The translations under genes were made by a program, and so were the position numbers. A stretch of 64,000 nucleotides of DNA, from the NCBI GenBank assembly GCA_921293015.1, contig OV121082.1, positions 23,041,997 to 23,105,996 on the forward strand. The letters run 5' to 3'. Source of the stretch: Phorcus lineatus. Taxonomy: Eukaryota; Mollusca; Gastropoda; Trochida; Trochidae. Shown here piece by piece: positions 1-12,003 of the stretch. Numbering within the stretch: position 1 is the stretch's first letter; each line of letters begins with the position of its first letter. The notes beneath the pieces were generated by a model. The model was not told the DNA's origin. It saw only the letters and a program-made list of their open reading frames with translations, and did no database searches.

Positions 1-680
1 TAGCAATCTAATTAAAGCTATGATTTGTCATTACGAACCTCGGGACGCATGATATTTCATCTAGTTTTGATTGATTTAATTGATAACCTCTTTAGTGATT
101 ATGATGACATCAGATGCAAAGTATAGTAATATAATTTAATCAATATCAATATCTTTACATAAAAATTATGCTACTTCAACCGGCTATTCAATACTATATC
201 TTATCAACAATTGGGATTTTTAAGCAAACAGAACATGATTTTGTAATGATTTTGTATTCATTATGATTTTCGATCTCAATTTCCATTCTGATGTGTTACT
301 TAAAACGGCATTGGTTGTCAATTAAATATTAATCATTTTTTATATTTCAAAATTAGGATCAATCGACAGCTTTTAAAGTGTAACTTACTTATAACAAAAA
401 CTAATTCAGAGAGACTCAAATAAAAGGCAATTCATTCTAGAGATATGATGAGATATGAATTCTTTGTAATTCTTGTTGACATGTTAACAGGATATGACAT
501 TTTGTACCATTTGAATTAAAGGTTAATGAATGTAAAGGTTTCTAGTTCAACATATCCGTTGCAAGCGAGTATTATCGTGGCGGTAGAATGGTAAAAAAAA
601 ATCAATATTAAGTTAACTTGAGAATTGCCAGAAATGTGTTTTCCTACTGTATGCATATATATACAATGCGGGTTGCCTTC
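1..680. other. AT-rich stretch, nothing recognised
   Basis: No reading frame of useful length, no RNA gene and no repeat shared with the rest of the window was seen here. Only short AT-rich unique sequence is visible. Confidence 0.5.
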
Positions 681-684
681 TTAA

Positions 685-1110
685 AGGCGCTATAGCACGG
701 TTTTTCGGTTCAAACTGGCTATTTTAAGTCATATGAGAATGTAGACCCCACTATAGCTTTCTATCGATGCAATGAAATACTTTTTATTCATTGACCTGTA
801 ATCAATAATGAAAAGGTTAAGACGGTCGAAGTCGGCATAGAAATCTTAAGTCCGTTGTGCACGAACTGGAAAAATATGAAAGTTTAAAACGGCTGATCTA
901 GTAACGTGTGCAGCTTTTGAATGTACCTTAACTCTGACCTGAGAACAAACAATGAATTATTGTTTATTAAAGCAATCTTATGATTTAACCGTTTCTTTGT
1001 TTTTAAATGTAAAATACGCATTGTTATTGGCTGCCGTTTTTGCTCTCCTGGCTGTGAGTAAATTTTTAATGTTTCCATTATCGTAGTTCGTGCGGATTTA
1101 ATACAACGTT
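685..1110 (+). mobile_element. TTAA-flanked MITE, family 1, degraded copy
   Basis: It follows a TTAA (681-684) and begins AGGCGCTATAGCACGG, a diverged version of the family end AGGCACTAGTGCACGC. The body shares landmarks in the same order with the copies at 31381 and 41233 (CTATCGATGCAATGAAATAC, TGACCTG-AATCAA, GGCTGCCGTTT, GTTCGTGCGGATTTA). Similarity fades after about 1100 and the right terminal repeat is not recognisable, so the right edge is approximate. It has no coding capacity, and a piggyBac-like parent is suggested only by the TTAA target. Confidence 0.65.
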
Positions 1111-1479
1111 GCTGACGGTGTTGAGGGCTTTCCCCCTGCATTGACACTAGCATTCGTGATACAAGTGAAATACTATCGAAGCGGCGTAGCCCTCAATTTA
1201 TCCCGCCTTACCTAAATCCTTACAACGCGTTTATTGGTGAAATGTCAGTAAATATATGAACCCAGACCATAATTCCTTTAAACTCAAGGAAGCTATAGGT
1301 TACGGTGCAGGTTCAGGAAAATCAATGCGACAATATTGATTTACATACATGTTTAATATAGATTTTGCTCCTTTCCAATGAATTTTACCTTACATGAAAC
1401 AAAGTCGTTATATTTAAAGGCGATTCGTTTCTATTCTTTAGAAATCTTCAATCATAGATATCACATCATATAGTGTTTT

Positions 1480-1775
1480 TACCTCTCAGCTCAAAAATCT
1501 CAAGTTTCGGTTAAAACAGTTGACACAAATATTCACTAAATTAATAATTAATAGTGATATTTTGATGGAAGGCATTTGACATTAACTGAAAATATATCCA
1601 TTGTATAGCATAAATGCTTTGGTCGTCCCGAAAGTTTTCGAATACGTTTGCATACGAATCGATAAATACATCAATCACTTAATATTGATCATCTACATAA
1701 TTACAATCTATTTCGATACTTGGCAGAGAGATGAATGCCTCTAGGTTGTTCAAACATTTCACCGTCCCCTTATTC
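1480..1775. repeat. Dispersed direct repeat, copy A
   Basis: This block of about 290 bp recurs in the same orientation at 3225-3510 with scattered substitutions. It begins at TTTACCTCTCAGCTC and ends in the block around TTCACCG-CCCC. No coding function was recognised on either strand. The intervening 1.4 kb is not repeated. Confidence 0.8.
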
Positions 1776-1789
1776 ATGAAGTGCACGGG

Positions 1790-3190
1790 GAAAATGCTTG
1801 GCATGATTTCTCCCATTCTGCGCGAGGAAAAGAAACGAGTGATAATATAAAAATAGATAATAATGGTATCTGTCAAACGGGGGCAGTAGCAAAGTGATCT
1901 CACGAAGACACTTGTTACCTGCAGTACTATCTGTTCGGTTAAGCTACGCGAATCCATTTTCCCAATCTTGAAAGATTAGGATGTTTACACTAAAATGGTC
2001 GCCAGCAGTTCCGTTTGATATTTGATACTCTCTTCTACGACTAAAGATAATAACAATGAAGTGTTTTGACTCTTCCAAGATGTTTGCATTTAGGAGTCAT
2101 ATAAATTTCATGAAGAAAATTTGAAATATATCATTTTTTAAAAATGATACTTCCTCTTTAAGTTGCTAAGAGACGGGGAAAAGCTTCCATTTTGGAACAT
2201 CTGTCAAGTATTCTAGTGATTATTTAATTCTCACAATAACACTTGAATAAAATTACTTTAAAGAAGTAAAGTTACTTCCTGTTGCTTACAAAGCAGAAGT
2301 AATTTTAGAAGGCTATCATTGACATGCGATAATATACATTTGATAGCTCGATGTATGTGGAATTTTTTTTTATTATCTATTATTTTGAAGTAGTTAACTT
2401 TTTACTTAAAGTTTGTCTTTTCGTTACAATGTTATCTATAACTTGGAAACCAGCAAGGTGATATCTCGGTGTAGAAGTTCTCTTATCAATAATAAATGTT
2501 TGTAAATGTTATTTGTAAACAAAACGTCCACTGGATAGATAATTACTTCCACTGTTTGCTAGGTGACAACCCTTTTAACATTTTGACATATAATATTTAC
2601 CATTAATCTATAAAATAACAATCATGGTCATCTTAATCATCAGCATCAAAATCATTATTTTCATTTCACACTAATATCTGAAGCATGGTTGCGTTAAAGG
2701 TTTCAACATCTAGAGACCATATTAAATCAGTTTGTTTCAAACATCGATTTGCACTTTTTTTCTGAAAACAGTATATACTTGATTTCATAGGAGACCAACA
2801 CCCTTAAACACAATTCATGTTGGTTCCTTTGCAATCAGTCTATGACACAGTGCTATTTTTTCTTAGTGTCGATATGGAACGTTATTTCCAATTCTTATTT
2901 AATTCTTCATTTCAGTAGAAGGCCTTAGGACTACGAGCAACACATTAATACAAAACAGGACATAATTACATTTGAGTGAAATTTACAGTGTAGCTTGATT
3001 TGATGACAAATGCAATGAGTGCATCTCTTTTGAATGTGTAATATAAGATGAAATAGTTTAAAGGTTTTGACGTTGTAAATGATTTCTTTAAGTGACATGT
3101 ATTAACATAGGTAAATTTGTGGTTTACTTCATTTTTTATTCCATAAAACTTGGACATTTGAATAAAAAGTATAGTGCTTCTTCAGTGATA
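1790..3190. other. Unassigned interval between direct repeats
   Basis: No gene, RNA or repeat family was recognised. The sequence is AT-rich with short open frames only. Confidence 0.45.
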
Positions 3191-3224
3191 TCATCTTGGC
3201 AAAGCTTACAGAATCCAAAAATCT

Positions 3225-3510
3225 TTACCTCTCAGCTCTAAAATCTCAAGTTTCAGTCAAGACAATTGACACAAATATTCACTAAAGTAATAATGAATAG
3301 TGATATTTTGATTGAAGGCATTTGACATTAACCGAACATATATCCACTGTATAGCATAAATGCTTCGGTCGTCCCGAAAGCTTTCGAATACGTTTGCATA
3401 AGAATCGATAAATACATCAATCACTTAATAGTGATCATCTACATAATTACAATCTATTTCGATACTTGGCAGAATGCCTCAAGATTGTTCAAATATTTCA
3501 CCGCCCCCTC
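3225..3510. repeat. Dispersed direct repeat, copy B
   Basis: Second copy of the block at 1480-1775. It is bracketed by two near-identical stretches of about 25 bp, GCAAAGCTTACAGAATCC near 3199 and GCAAAGCTTACGTAATCT near 3516. This could be an old target-site duplication, which would make copy B the inserted one. Confidence 0.75.
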
Positions 3511-3519
3511 ATCTTTGCA

Positions 3520-4130
3520 AAGCTTACGTAATCTAAAAACTCTAGATATTCCTTCTCTTTTTCCACGTACCCCTTTTCATAAGCACTTATTTCCCTCCAT
3601 TCTAAATCCGTGATTTCTTGTCTTATCAAAATTGAAAAAGATACCCCATTTCTTGCAAAACTGCGAAAAAACATCAATTCATCAAACGTTTAAAACAGAG
3701 TCTGAAAACATATGATAACATAAATCATGTGAATCAACAAAAATACCCCTATCACTATCAATATCCATAATCATTGAGAATAACAAAGGACTTAAAATAC
3801 AACATTGTCTCACGCCACTGAGACTGTCAAAATATTCTGATATAGTGGTTTGTGATAGACTTTTGTTTTAGAGTACATATCCATAACAATATCTTACATA
3901 TACAATCGATACTATTTCTTGCAATAACGTGCCATAGAAGCTTTCTATGTATGGAATCAATTCTTTTAAATCAGCACATAAACAATAAAGGCGACCTTTG
4001 TTTTAGATACATGTAGATATTTCTGAACAAAACTTTTAGTGGAACATATTGTCAACTGTTGAGTTACGCTCCCGGAAACTACACTGTCATTCTGGATACT
4101 TATCAAATTCATAAATAAGATATTTCAAAC
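3520..4130 (-). pseudogene. Decayed non-LTR retrotransposon reverse transcriptase
   Basis: Read on the minus strand, about 3760-3830 gives TISEYFDSLSGVRQCC followed by ILSPLLFSMIMD. This matches the RT motif B region of LINE polymerases (GVRQG-LSPLLF). Further upstream on that strand, DIVMDMYSKTK and fragments of motif A can be followed across several stop codons. The YxDD box is missing: direct repeat B and unrelated sequence lie where it should follow. It is an old, truncated, non-functional LINE fragment, and its clade cannot be told. It is not close to the young LINE at 25267, whose motif reads GVRQGENLSPLLF. Confidence 0.75.
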
Positions 4131-4344
4131 GACTATTCGAATATTATTTTAGACATCATAAGGAAATAAGAATTTCAAAAATATACGCTTCTGTCTGTTT
4201 CATTTTGCCAATGTTTTTTTCATAAATCATACAAAGGATTGGTCGCGTCGTGAAAAAGATGAGTCATAAAGTGAAATGTAACAATTTTATTACCATTTTA
4301 ATTTCATATATTTCCAACTGGAAAGAAAATTGCCAAATGATTGT

Positions 4345-7300
4345 GTGTGCATTGTAAACATGGGTTAAATTGAAGCTCTTTTGATCGACCGTAAGGCATC
4401 CAATAGTTTACAATGTAATCATGGTTTAGATAAAGCTGTTATGATGCAACCATAATGCATCCTATAATTTTTTTAGTATACAATGTAATCATGGTGTAGA
4501 TAGAAGCTGTTATGATGCAACCTTTATGCATCCAATAGTTTACAATGTAATCATGGTGTAGATAGAAGCCGTTATAATGCAACCGTTATGCATCCAATAG
4601 TTTTCAATCCAATCATGGTGTAGATAGAAGCTGTTATGATGCAACCGTTATGCATCCAATAGTTTACAATGTAATCATGGTTTATATAGAAGCTGTTATG
4701 ATGCAACCATAATGCATCCAATAGTTTTCAATGTAATCATGGTGTAGATAGAAGCTGTTATGATGCAAGCGTTATGCATCCAATAGTTTTCAATGTAATC
4801 ATGGTGTAGATAGAAGCCGTTATAATGCAACCGTTATGCATCCAATAGTTTTCAATGCAATCATGGTGTAGATAGAAGCTGTTATGATGAAACCGTTATG
4901 CATCCAATAGTTTTCAATGTAATCATGGTGTACATAGAAGCCGTTATAATGCCACCGTTATGCATCCAATAGTTTTCAATGTAATCATGATGTAGATAGA
5001 AGCCGTTATAATGCAACCGTTATGCATCCAATAGTTTACAATGTAATCATGGTTTATATAGAAGCTGTTAAGATGCAACCGTTGTGCATCCAATAGTTTT
5101 CAATGCAGTCATGGTGTAGATAGAAGCCGTTATAATGCAACCGTTATGCATCCAATAGTTTACAATGTAATCATGGTGTAGATAGAAGCCGTTATAATGC
5201 AACCGTTATGCATCCAATAGTTTACAATGTAATCATGGTGTAGATAGAAGCTGTTATGATGCAAGCGTTATGCATCCAATAGTTTTCAAAGCAATCATGG
5301 TGTAGATAGAAGCTGTTATAATGCAACCGTTATGCATCCAATAGTTTTCAATCCAATCATGGTGTAGATAGAAGCTGTTATGATGCAACCGTTATGCATC
5401 CAATAGTTTTCAATGTAATCATGGTGTAGATAGAAGCTGTTATGATGCAACCTTTATGCATCCAATAGTTTACAATGTAATCATGGTGTAGATAGAAGCC
5501 GTTATAATGCAACCGTTATGCATCCAATAGTTTTCAATCCAATCATGGTGTAGATAGAAGCTGTTATGATGCAACCGTTATGCATCCAATAGTTTACAAT
5601 GTAATCATGGTTTATATAGAAGCTGTTATGATGCAACCATAATGCATCCAATAGTTTTCAATGTAATCATGGTGTAGATAGAAGCTGTTATGATGCAACC
5701 GTTATGCATCCAATAGTTTACAATGTAATCATGGTTTATATAGAAGCTGTTATGATGCAAGCGTTATGCATCCAATAGTTTTCAATATAATCATGGTGTA
5801 GATAGAAGCTGTTATGATGCAACCGTTATGCATCCAATAGTTTACAATGTAATCATGGTTTATATAGAAGCTGTTATGATGCAACCGTTATGCATCCAAT
5901 AGTTTTCAGTGTAATCATGGTGTAGATAGAAGCTGTTATGATGCAACCGTTATGCATCCAATAGTTTTCAGTGTAATCATGGTGTAGATAGAAGCTGTTA
6001 TGATGCAACCGTTATGCATCCAATAGTTTACAATGCAATCATGGTGTAGATAGAAGCTGTTATGATGCAAGCGTTATGCATCCAATAGTTTTCAATGTAA
6101 TCATGGTGTAGATAGAAGCCGTTATAATGCAACCGTTATGCATCCAATAGTTTTCAATCCAATCATGGTGTAGATAGAAGCTGTTATGATGCAAGCGTTA
6201 TGCATCCAATAGTTTTCAATATAATCATGGTGTAGATAGAAGCTGTTATGATGCAACCGTTATGCATCCAATAGTTTACAATGTAATCATGGTTTATATA
6301 GAAGCTGTTATGATGCAACCGTTATGCATCCAATAGTTTTCAGTGTAATCATGGTGTAGATAGAAGCTGTTATGATGCAACCGTTATGCATCCAATAGTT
6401 TTCAGTGTAATCATGGTGTAGATAGAAGCTGTTATGATGCAACCGTTATGCATCCAATAGTTTACAATGCAATCATGGTGTAGATAGAAGCTGTTATGAT
6501 GCAAGCGTTATGCATCCAATAGTTTTCAATGTAATCATGGTGTAGATAGAAGCCGTTATAATGCAACCGTTATGCATCCAATAGTTTTCAATGCAATCAT
6601 GGTGTAGATAGAAGCTGTTATGATGCAAGCGTTATGCATCCAATAGTTTTCAATGTAATCATGGTGTACATAGAAGCCGTTATAATGCCACCGTTATGCA
6701 TCCAATAGTTTTCAATGTAATCATGATGTAGATAGAAGCCGTTATAATGCAACCGTTATGCATCCAATAGTTTACAATGTAATCATGGTTTATATAGAAG
6801 CTGTTAAGATGCAACCGTTGTGCATCCAATAGTTTTCAATGCAGTCATGGTGTAGATAGAAGCCGTTATAATGCAACCGTTATGCATCCAATAGTTTACA
6901 ATGTAATCATGGTGTAGATAGAAGCCGTTATAATGCAACCGTTATGCATCCAATAGTTTACAATGTAATCATGGTGTAGATAGAAGCTGTTATGATGCAA
7001 GCGTTATGCATCCAATAGTTTTCAATGTAATCATGGTGTAGATAGAAGCCGTTATAATGCAACCGTTATGCATCCAATAGTTTACAATGTAATCGTGGTG
7101 TAGATAGAAGCTGTTATGATGCAAGCGTTATGCATCCAATAGTTTACAATGTAATCATGGTGTAGATAGAAGCTGTTATGATGCAACCTTTATGCATCCA
7201 ATAGTTTACAATGTAATCATGGTGTAGATAGAAGCTGTTATGATGCAAGCGTTATGCATCCAATAGTTTACAATGCAATCATGGTGTAGATAGAAGCCGT

Positions 7301-8617
7301 TATAATGCAACCGTAATGCATCCAATAGTTTTCAATGTAATCATGGTGTAGATAGAAGCTGTTATGATGCAAGCGTTATGCATCCAATAGTTTTCAATGC
7401 AATCATGGTGTAGATAGAAGCCGTTATAATGCAACCGTAATGCATCCAATAGTTTTCAATGTAATCATGGTGTAGATAGAAGCTGTTATGATGCAAGCGT
7501 TATGCATCCAATAGTTTTCAATGCAATCATGGTGTAGATAGAAGCCGTTATAATGCAACCGTAATGCATCCAATAGTTTACAATGTAATCATGGTGTAGA
7601 TAGAAGCTGTTATAATGCAACCGTTATGCATCCAATAGTTTACAATGTAATCATGGTGTAGATAGAAGCTGTTATGATGCAAGCGTTATGCATCCAATAG
7701 TTTACAATGCAATCATGGTGTAGATAGAAGCTGTTATGATGCAAGCGTTATGCATCCAATAGTTTACAATGCAATCATGGTGTAGATAGAAGCCGTTATA
7801 ATGCAACCGTAATGCATCCAATAGTTTTCAATGTAATCATGGTGTAGATAGAAGCTGTTATGATGCAAGCGTTATGCATCCAATAGTTTTCAATGCAATC
7901 ATGGTGTAGATAGAAGCCGTTATAATGCAACCGTAATGCATCCAATAGTTTTCAATGTAATCATGGTGTAGATAGAAGCTGTTATGATGCAAGCGTTATG
8001 CATCCAATAGTTTTCAATGCAATCATGGTGTAGATAGAAGCCGTTATAATGCAACCGTAATGCATCCAATAGTTTTCAATGTAATCATGGTGTAGATAGA
8101 AGCTGTTATGATGCAAGCGTTATGCATCCAATAGTTTTCAATGCAATCATGGTGTAGATAGAAGCCGTTATAATGCAACCGTAATGCATCCAATAGTTTC
8201 AGTGTAATCATGGTTTGAGTAGAAGCTGTTATGATGAAGCCGTTACGCATCATATAGTTTTCAATTTAATCATGGTTGATATAGAAGCGTTATGATGCAG
8301 CCGTTAGCATCCTATAAATTTCAATGTAATCATGGTGTAGACAGAAACTATCAAATAGAAAGGATGAAAATTGCTTGGATTTCCATTGCTGCCGCGACTC
8401 TAACATTGTGACGTCAAACTTAAAGATCAAAGATAACATCAGCACGTTATGTAATAACACAATGTGTAATAATATTGTAGATTTATCAAACGGCGGTATC
8501 TTCAACGGGAGAGTAATAGAAGCTTTTAGAAGCAACCGTAATGCTTTGAATAATTTACAATGTAATCATGGTTTAATAGGAATTTTTTATGCAACCGTAA
8601 TGCATTGTATATTGTAA
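4345..8617. repeat. 62-bp tandem satellite (about 62 clear units plus decayed edge)
   Basis: The unit is 62 bp and includes AATCATGGTGTAGATAGAAG, then CTGTTATGATGCAACCGTTA and TGCATCCAATAGTTT. Variants at a few fixed positions (CTG/CCG, GATGC/AATGC, CAACC/CAAGC, TTTACA/TTTTCA) label individual units. Identical multi-unit blocks recur at offsets of 434, 930 and 1736 bp, which are 7, 15 and 28 units. The first unit near 4345 and those after about 8190 are diverged, and 8340-8520 is largely non-repeat sequence before two last partial units. Open frames in the array are by-products of a period that is not a multiple of three. Confidence 0.97.
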
Positions 8618-8831
8618 AAAAGGGATCAGGTTTTAAAAAGGTTTTTGAAAGAAGCTGTATAAGCTGTATATTTTGAATCGTAGTTGTAAACACGTAACAT
8701 GTTTTAACAAATTAATGCCCAAATTTTGTTTCGAAGTAAAATTGTTTTTCTGTTATCGATTTACTTAAATAATGGACATAAACAGGTGTTAATTTTTATT
8801 TTTGCTATTATTTTGACATAAATCGAACAAA

Positions 8832-9690
8832 TTGTACTGTCCCGTTGATGGGACAGTGGGCACGAAATACAAGACAAATATATGTATAAAGTATATGAAG
8901 AGACGAACGTGTATGAACGTAAACTGACCTGAGTAGGTTAACTACTTTTAATAATTAATGTAATATTCAATTGGACAAAAGAAAGTTACAAAGTAACAAT
9001 TATTCTTTTTGTGATGGCACAAAACCCATTTATTTCAATTGTGTCGTTAGAGATTTGGTGTGTGTAAATGTAAAAAGCATCTGTCATTGAGACCTGTTAT
9101 GTTTGGCTACTATTCAACTTGATATACACATGAATTGTGATGACCAATTATGGAATATAACAAGGAATTAATACATCTTTATTCAATAGGACTAGTAAGT
9201 GTGACTTAGCTAACAAAATACAACCAGGAAGATTCAAGATAGATGACATCTGTTTAGTTTGTTGATCCAAACAGTGTGCAGATATAGTCCAAAGCTGTGC
9301 CATACCTTGCAACAAAACCGTTGGTCTTGTCGGCGGCTTCAGCATATGAGACTCTTACCGTCTGACAATTCTAGAGACGATTTGAGCAACTCGGTCCTAA
9401 GGATGTTTTGCTCTTGATAGTTAGTTTACAGGTAATTGTAAGCTTTAAGTAGAAGCCTGCAGCTGATGGATGGTCAAATTACTGATAAACGCCCTTTATC
9501 TTTACCCCACGTCCCAAGTTGTTTCTTCCTTTTTTAGATTGTACTAGTCCTATGAGGATATCAACCTTTATAAAGCTATAGTCATCTTTCAGCATTGAAT
9601 CAACTCCATTACAGTAAAAGTATCTGAAAAAATAGCAACAGGTAAAACCCCAAATCTCTCGTGCCCACTGTCCCATTATTAGGACAAGAT
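8832..9690. mobile_element. Possible DNA element with 18-bp perfect inverted ends
   Basis: ATGGGACAGTGGGCACGA at 8848-8865 is exactly inverted at 9659-9676. Each end also has its own small hairpin: CTGTCCC/GGGACAG at 8837-8856 on the left, and a weaker TGTCC/GGACA on the right. The roughly 850 bp between shows no recognisable transposase; short minus-strand frames at 9148-9480 resemble nothing I can name. No clear target duplication was found, so the exact borders and superfamily are open. Confidence 0.5.
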
Positions 9691-9691
9691 T

Positions 9692-10986
9692 CAAACTCAT
9701 TTTTTTTTTATATTTATATACATTGCTAAGCAATGCTTACAAAAACATTTGCAGTTTATGTCAATAAAACTAGTATTAAGTCATTTTTCATATATAAAAG
9801 TTATATAAAACATAATGACACACTTTTAATTTTGGTTGTGTCAATTTTTGCCGAAGATCGTATTGATGCTGGTGTAAAGTCAACTTCACCTGATGATGTA
9901 AAGGTAAACGAATAAAGAAAGAAACGTTTAAAATTCAAGTTTCATCATTTTAACCATGATTGCGATACCAGACTTGAAAACACTTTTAATTCATTGAAAA
10001 CGTAAGTCTCCCAAAAAGGCAATGTGGGCAATAATGGGTTAAATAGCAGTTGGTATCATGCAGCGATAATCATGAAATGTCGCTTCACAAAGCTTTTCCT
10101 GGAAACATTTTCTGTGCGAAGGAATTGAAAATACCTGGCCTTTTGTTAGTGAAGAAATGTGACATTTTCATATTTTAGCACGCTATCTGCCAATTTGTGG
10201 GGACGTTTTTTTCAGCCTTTAACCCCTTTGGATGAAACAATCGAAACTCTCACTGCTTTGCTCTGTTAGCATTTAAAACGTATTCACTTCCAGCCAGAGT
10301 GGGAAAGGTAAGATGGGACGGGGGTTATTAAATCATGCTAATAATGTTCTTATTCATATATGAAGTTTGTCAATGAAATATGTTTTATATCATTTTGGTA
10401 TATACTTTTCATTTATACCACCAATTATAACATTCCGTTAAGGGTGGCTTCGTATCTATGAATGGACTCTTCGAAAATAGTTCGTTAGACCAATTATGTA
10501 TATCTATCAGATTTGGATATCAAGTTTATCCGATAATCTTATGGCACCGATAACATCATCCTTTATATGATAGCACTAGGCATTAAAGGGCAGATAATTT
10601 AAACAAACAGGAGAAGAGGCACTGCTTACAGGGTCAGAAAGTATATGTCGAACGAACATTGTCGTTGGCGGTCGAAGATGACCACAAACACTTGAAGTTG
10701 ATACACGGTTTTGAACGACAATAAATTCTGTTTCTATTGTCTAATACTTTATCTCTGAATTGAACTTGCAAGATGAGATCTAGTTGGCATTTATGAATAA
10801 TATAAGATTCATATTGATTCATTTTGTTATTTAAGAAATATAATATTTATATGGCATTTTCATAATAATTGAATAAACGAAACTTTATCTCGAAATAACG
10901 AAAGTTCTGCCTATAAATGAAAGATTTTCGAGAATAATATCTTGAATATCGTTTTTAAACTCCAATCTCCTTTCGTAATATCATCA
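9692..10986. other. Unassigned AT-rich interval
   Basis: No gene or repeat was recognised. Small open frames of about 60 codons (for example 9733-9915 and 10634-10822) have no visible motif and no supporting context. Confidence 0.4.
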
Positions 10987-10990
10987 TTAA

Positions 10991-11289
10991 AGGAGCAGTA
11001 GCACGTTTTTTGAATGAAACATCTTTCTCCAATGAACATTATTTTATGCTAAACATATTATCTTCAGAGGGTCAAAACATGATCATCCGTAGTCGAAGGG
11101 GAAATAATCAAGTATTTAGCAAGAACACCTTTTGATAATTTGAGTTAGGCAAATGGATTTTCAAAGCTTTGTACGTTCATTTTAAAAATGACTTATTATA
11201 TTAAAAACCATTGTCTTGCAATTGGAAACATGTATTTCCGTTTTCGCAAGATCAGTTCATTTGTCTAAAAAAAACGTGCTACTACCGCT
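10991..11289. mobile_element. TTAA-flanked MITE, family 2
   Basis: A 299-bp non-coding element flanked by TTAA at 10987-10990 and 11290-11293. The left end reads AGGAGCAGTAGCACGTTTTT and the right end is its inverted partner AAAAACGTGCTACTACCGCT. Related copies lie at 16694 and, truncated, at 22211. The TTAA target suggests mobilisation by a piggyBac-type transposase, which is inferred from the target only. Its right TTAA is also the left TTAA of the next MITE. Confidence 0.85.
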
Positions 11290-11293
11290 TTAA

Positions 11294-11915
11294 ACGCACT
11301 AGTGGACACCAATATTTCTTTAACACAACGAATGCACGGATACTGCAAATCACTCGATATTATTCAAGATCCTCACTCAAGTAACCTACCTCGTAAGTTA
11401 TTTAACAAATATTTACGTATTCAGGTAGTAAAGTTGATTTTCAAAGACCGGAAGTATTAAATGTTACGTTACAATAAATCCGCATGAACTACGATATCGG
11501 AAATATTAAGATTTTGCTTATAACCGAAATAGCGGAAACGGCAGCCGCTTTGGTCAATCTAATAGCAATATGCTGTACGTGTTATTAAATCGGTTTTTTA
11601 ACAACATTGCTTTCATAAAAACATAATTCATTATTTGTTCTCAGTTAAGAGTTTAGGTAAATTCAACAGCTGCACATAATAATAGTTCAGCCGCTTTCAA
11701 CTGTCTATAATTTATCCGTTTTGTGCACAGCTAACCTTAGATTTGTTACGTGTCCAATCCGACAGCGGCTGTCTAATTTTTTCATTGTTGATTTCAGGTC
11801 AATTGTAAAGACGTTTAAGTATTTCATTGCATCGATAGAAAGCTTAAGTGAATGCATAAGTCCTCTTAAACCTTAAAATAGCCAATTTAAACCGTACAAG
11901 CGTGCACTAGTGCCT
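11294..11915 (-). mobile_element. TTAA-flanked MITE, family 1 (622 bp)
   Basis: Left end ACGCACTAGTG and right end CACTAGTGCCT form the short terminal inverted repeat, with TTAA at 11290-11293 and 11916-11919. It is a close inverted copy of the elements at 41233 (also 622 bp) and 31381. There is no coding capacity. It sits in the putative 5' intron of the GT31 gene, ending about 80 bp before the splice acceptor. Confidence 0.9.
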
Positions 11916-11984
11916 TTAATGATCCTTAATTTTTTTTTTGATGTAGCATGAAGCATATTTTAAAGCATTACGTAATGTGTTGTT

Positions 11985-12000
11985 GTTTTATGTTCACAGG
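11985..12000 (+). promoter_or_regulatory. Probable 3' splice site before the GT31 coding exon
   Basis: A T-rich tract ends in TTTATGTTCACAG just 4 bases before ATGATG. The second GT31 copy has the matching TGTGTTCACAG 6 bases before its ATG (24906). This supports a 5' non-coding exon further upstream and a coding exon starting at about 12000, so an in-frame GTG at 11977 would be intronic. Confidence 0.75.
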
Positions 12001-12003
12001 AAG

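Noticed and set aside
1679-1957. 92-codon minus-strand gene
   Set aside because: No domain is visible, it overlaps a dispersed repeat, and the second copy of the repeat does not keep the frame.
4345-8617. CRISPR-like regular repeat
   Set aside because: The whole 62-bp unit is repeated with no unique spacers, and the setting is an animal genome. It is a satellite.
11977-12003. GTG at 11977 as the GT31 start
   Set aside because: It lies upstream of a good splice acceptor that is conserved in the second copy, and GTG starts are not normal for nuclear genes.
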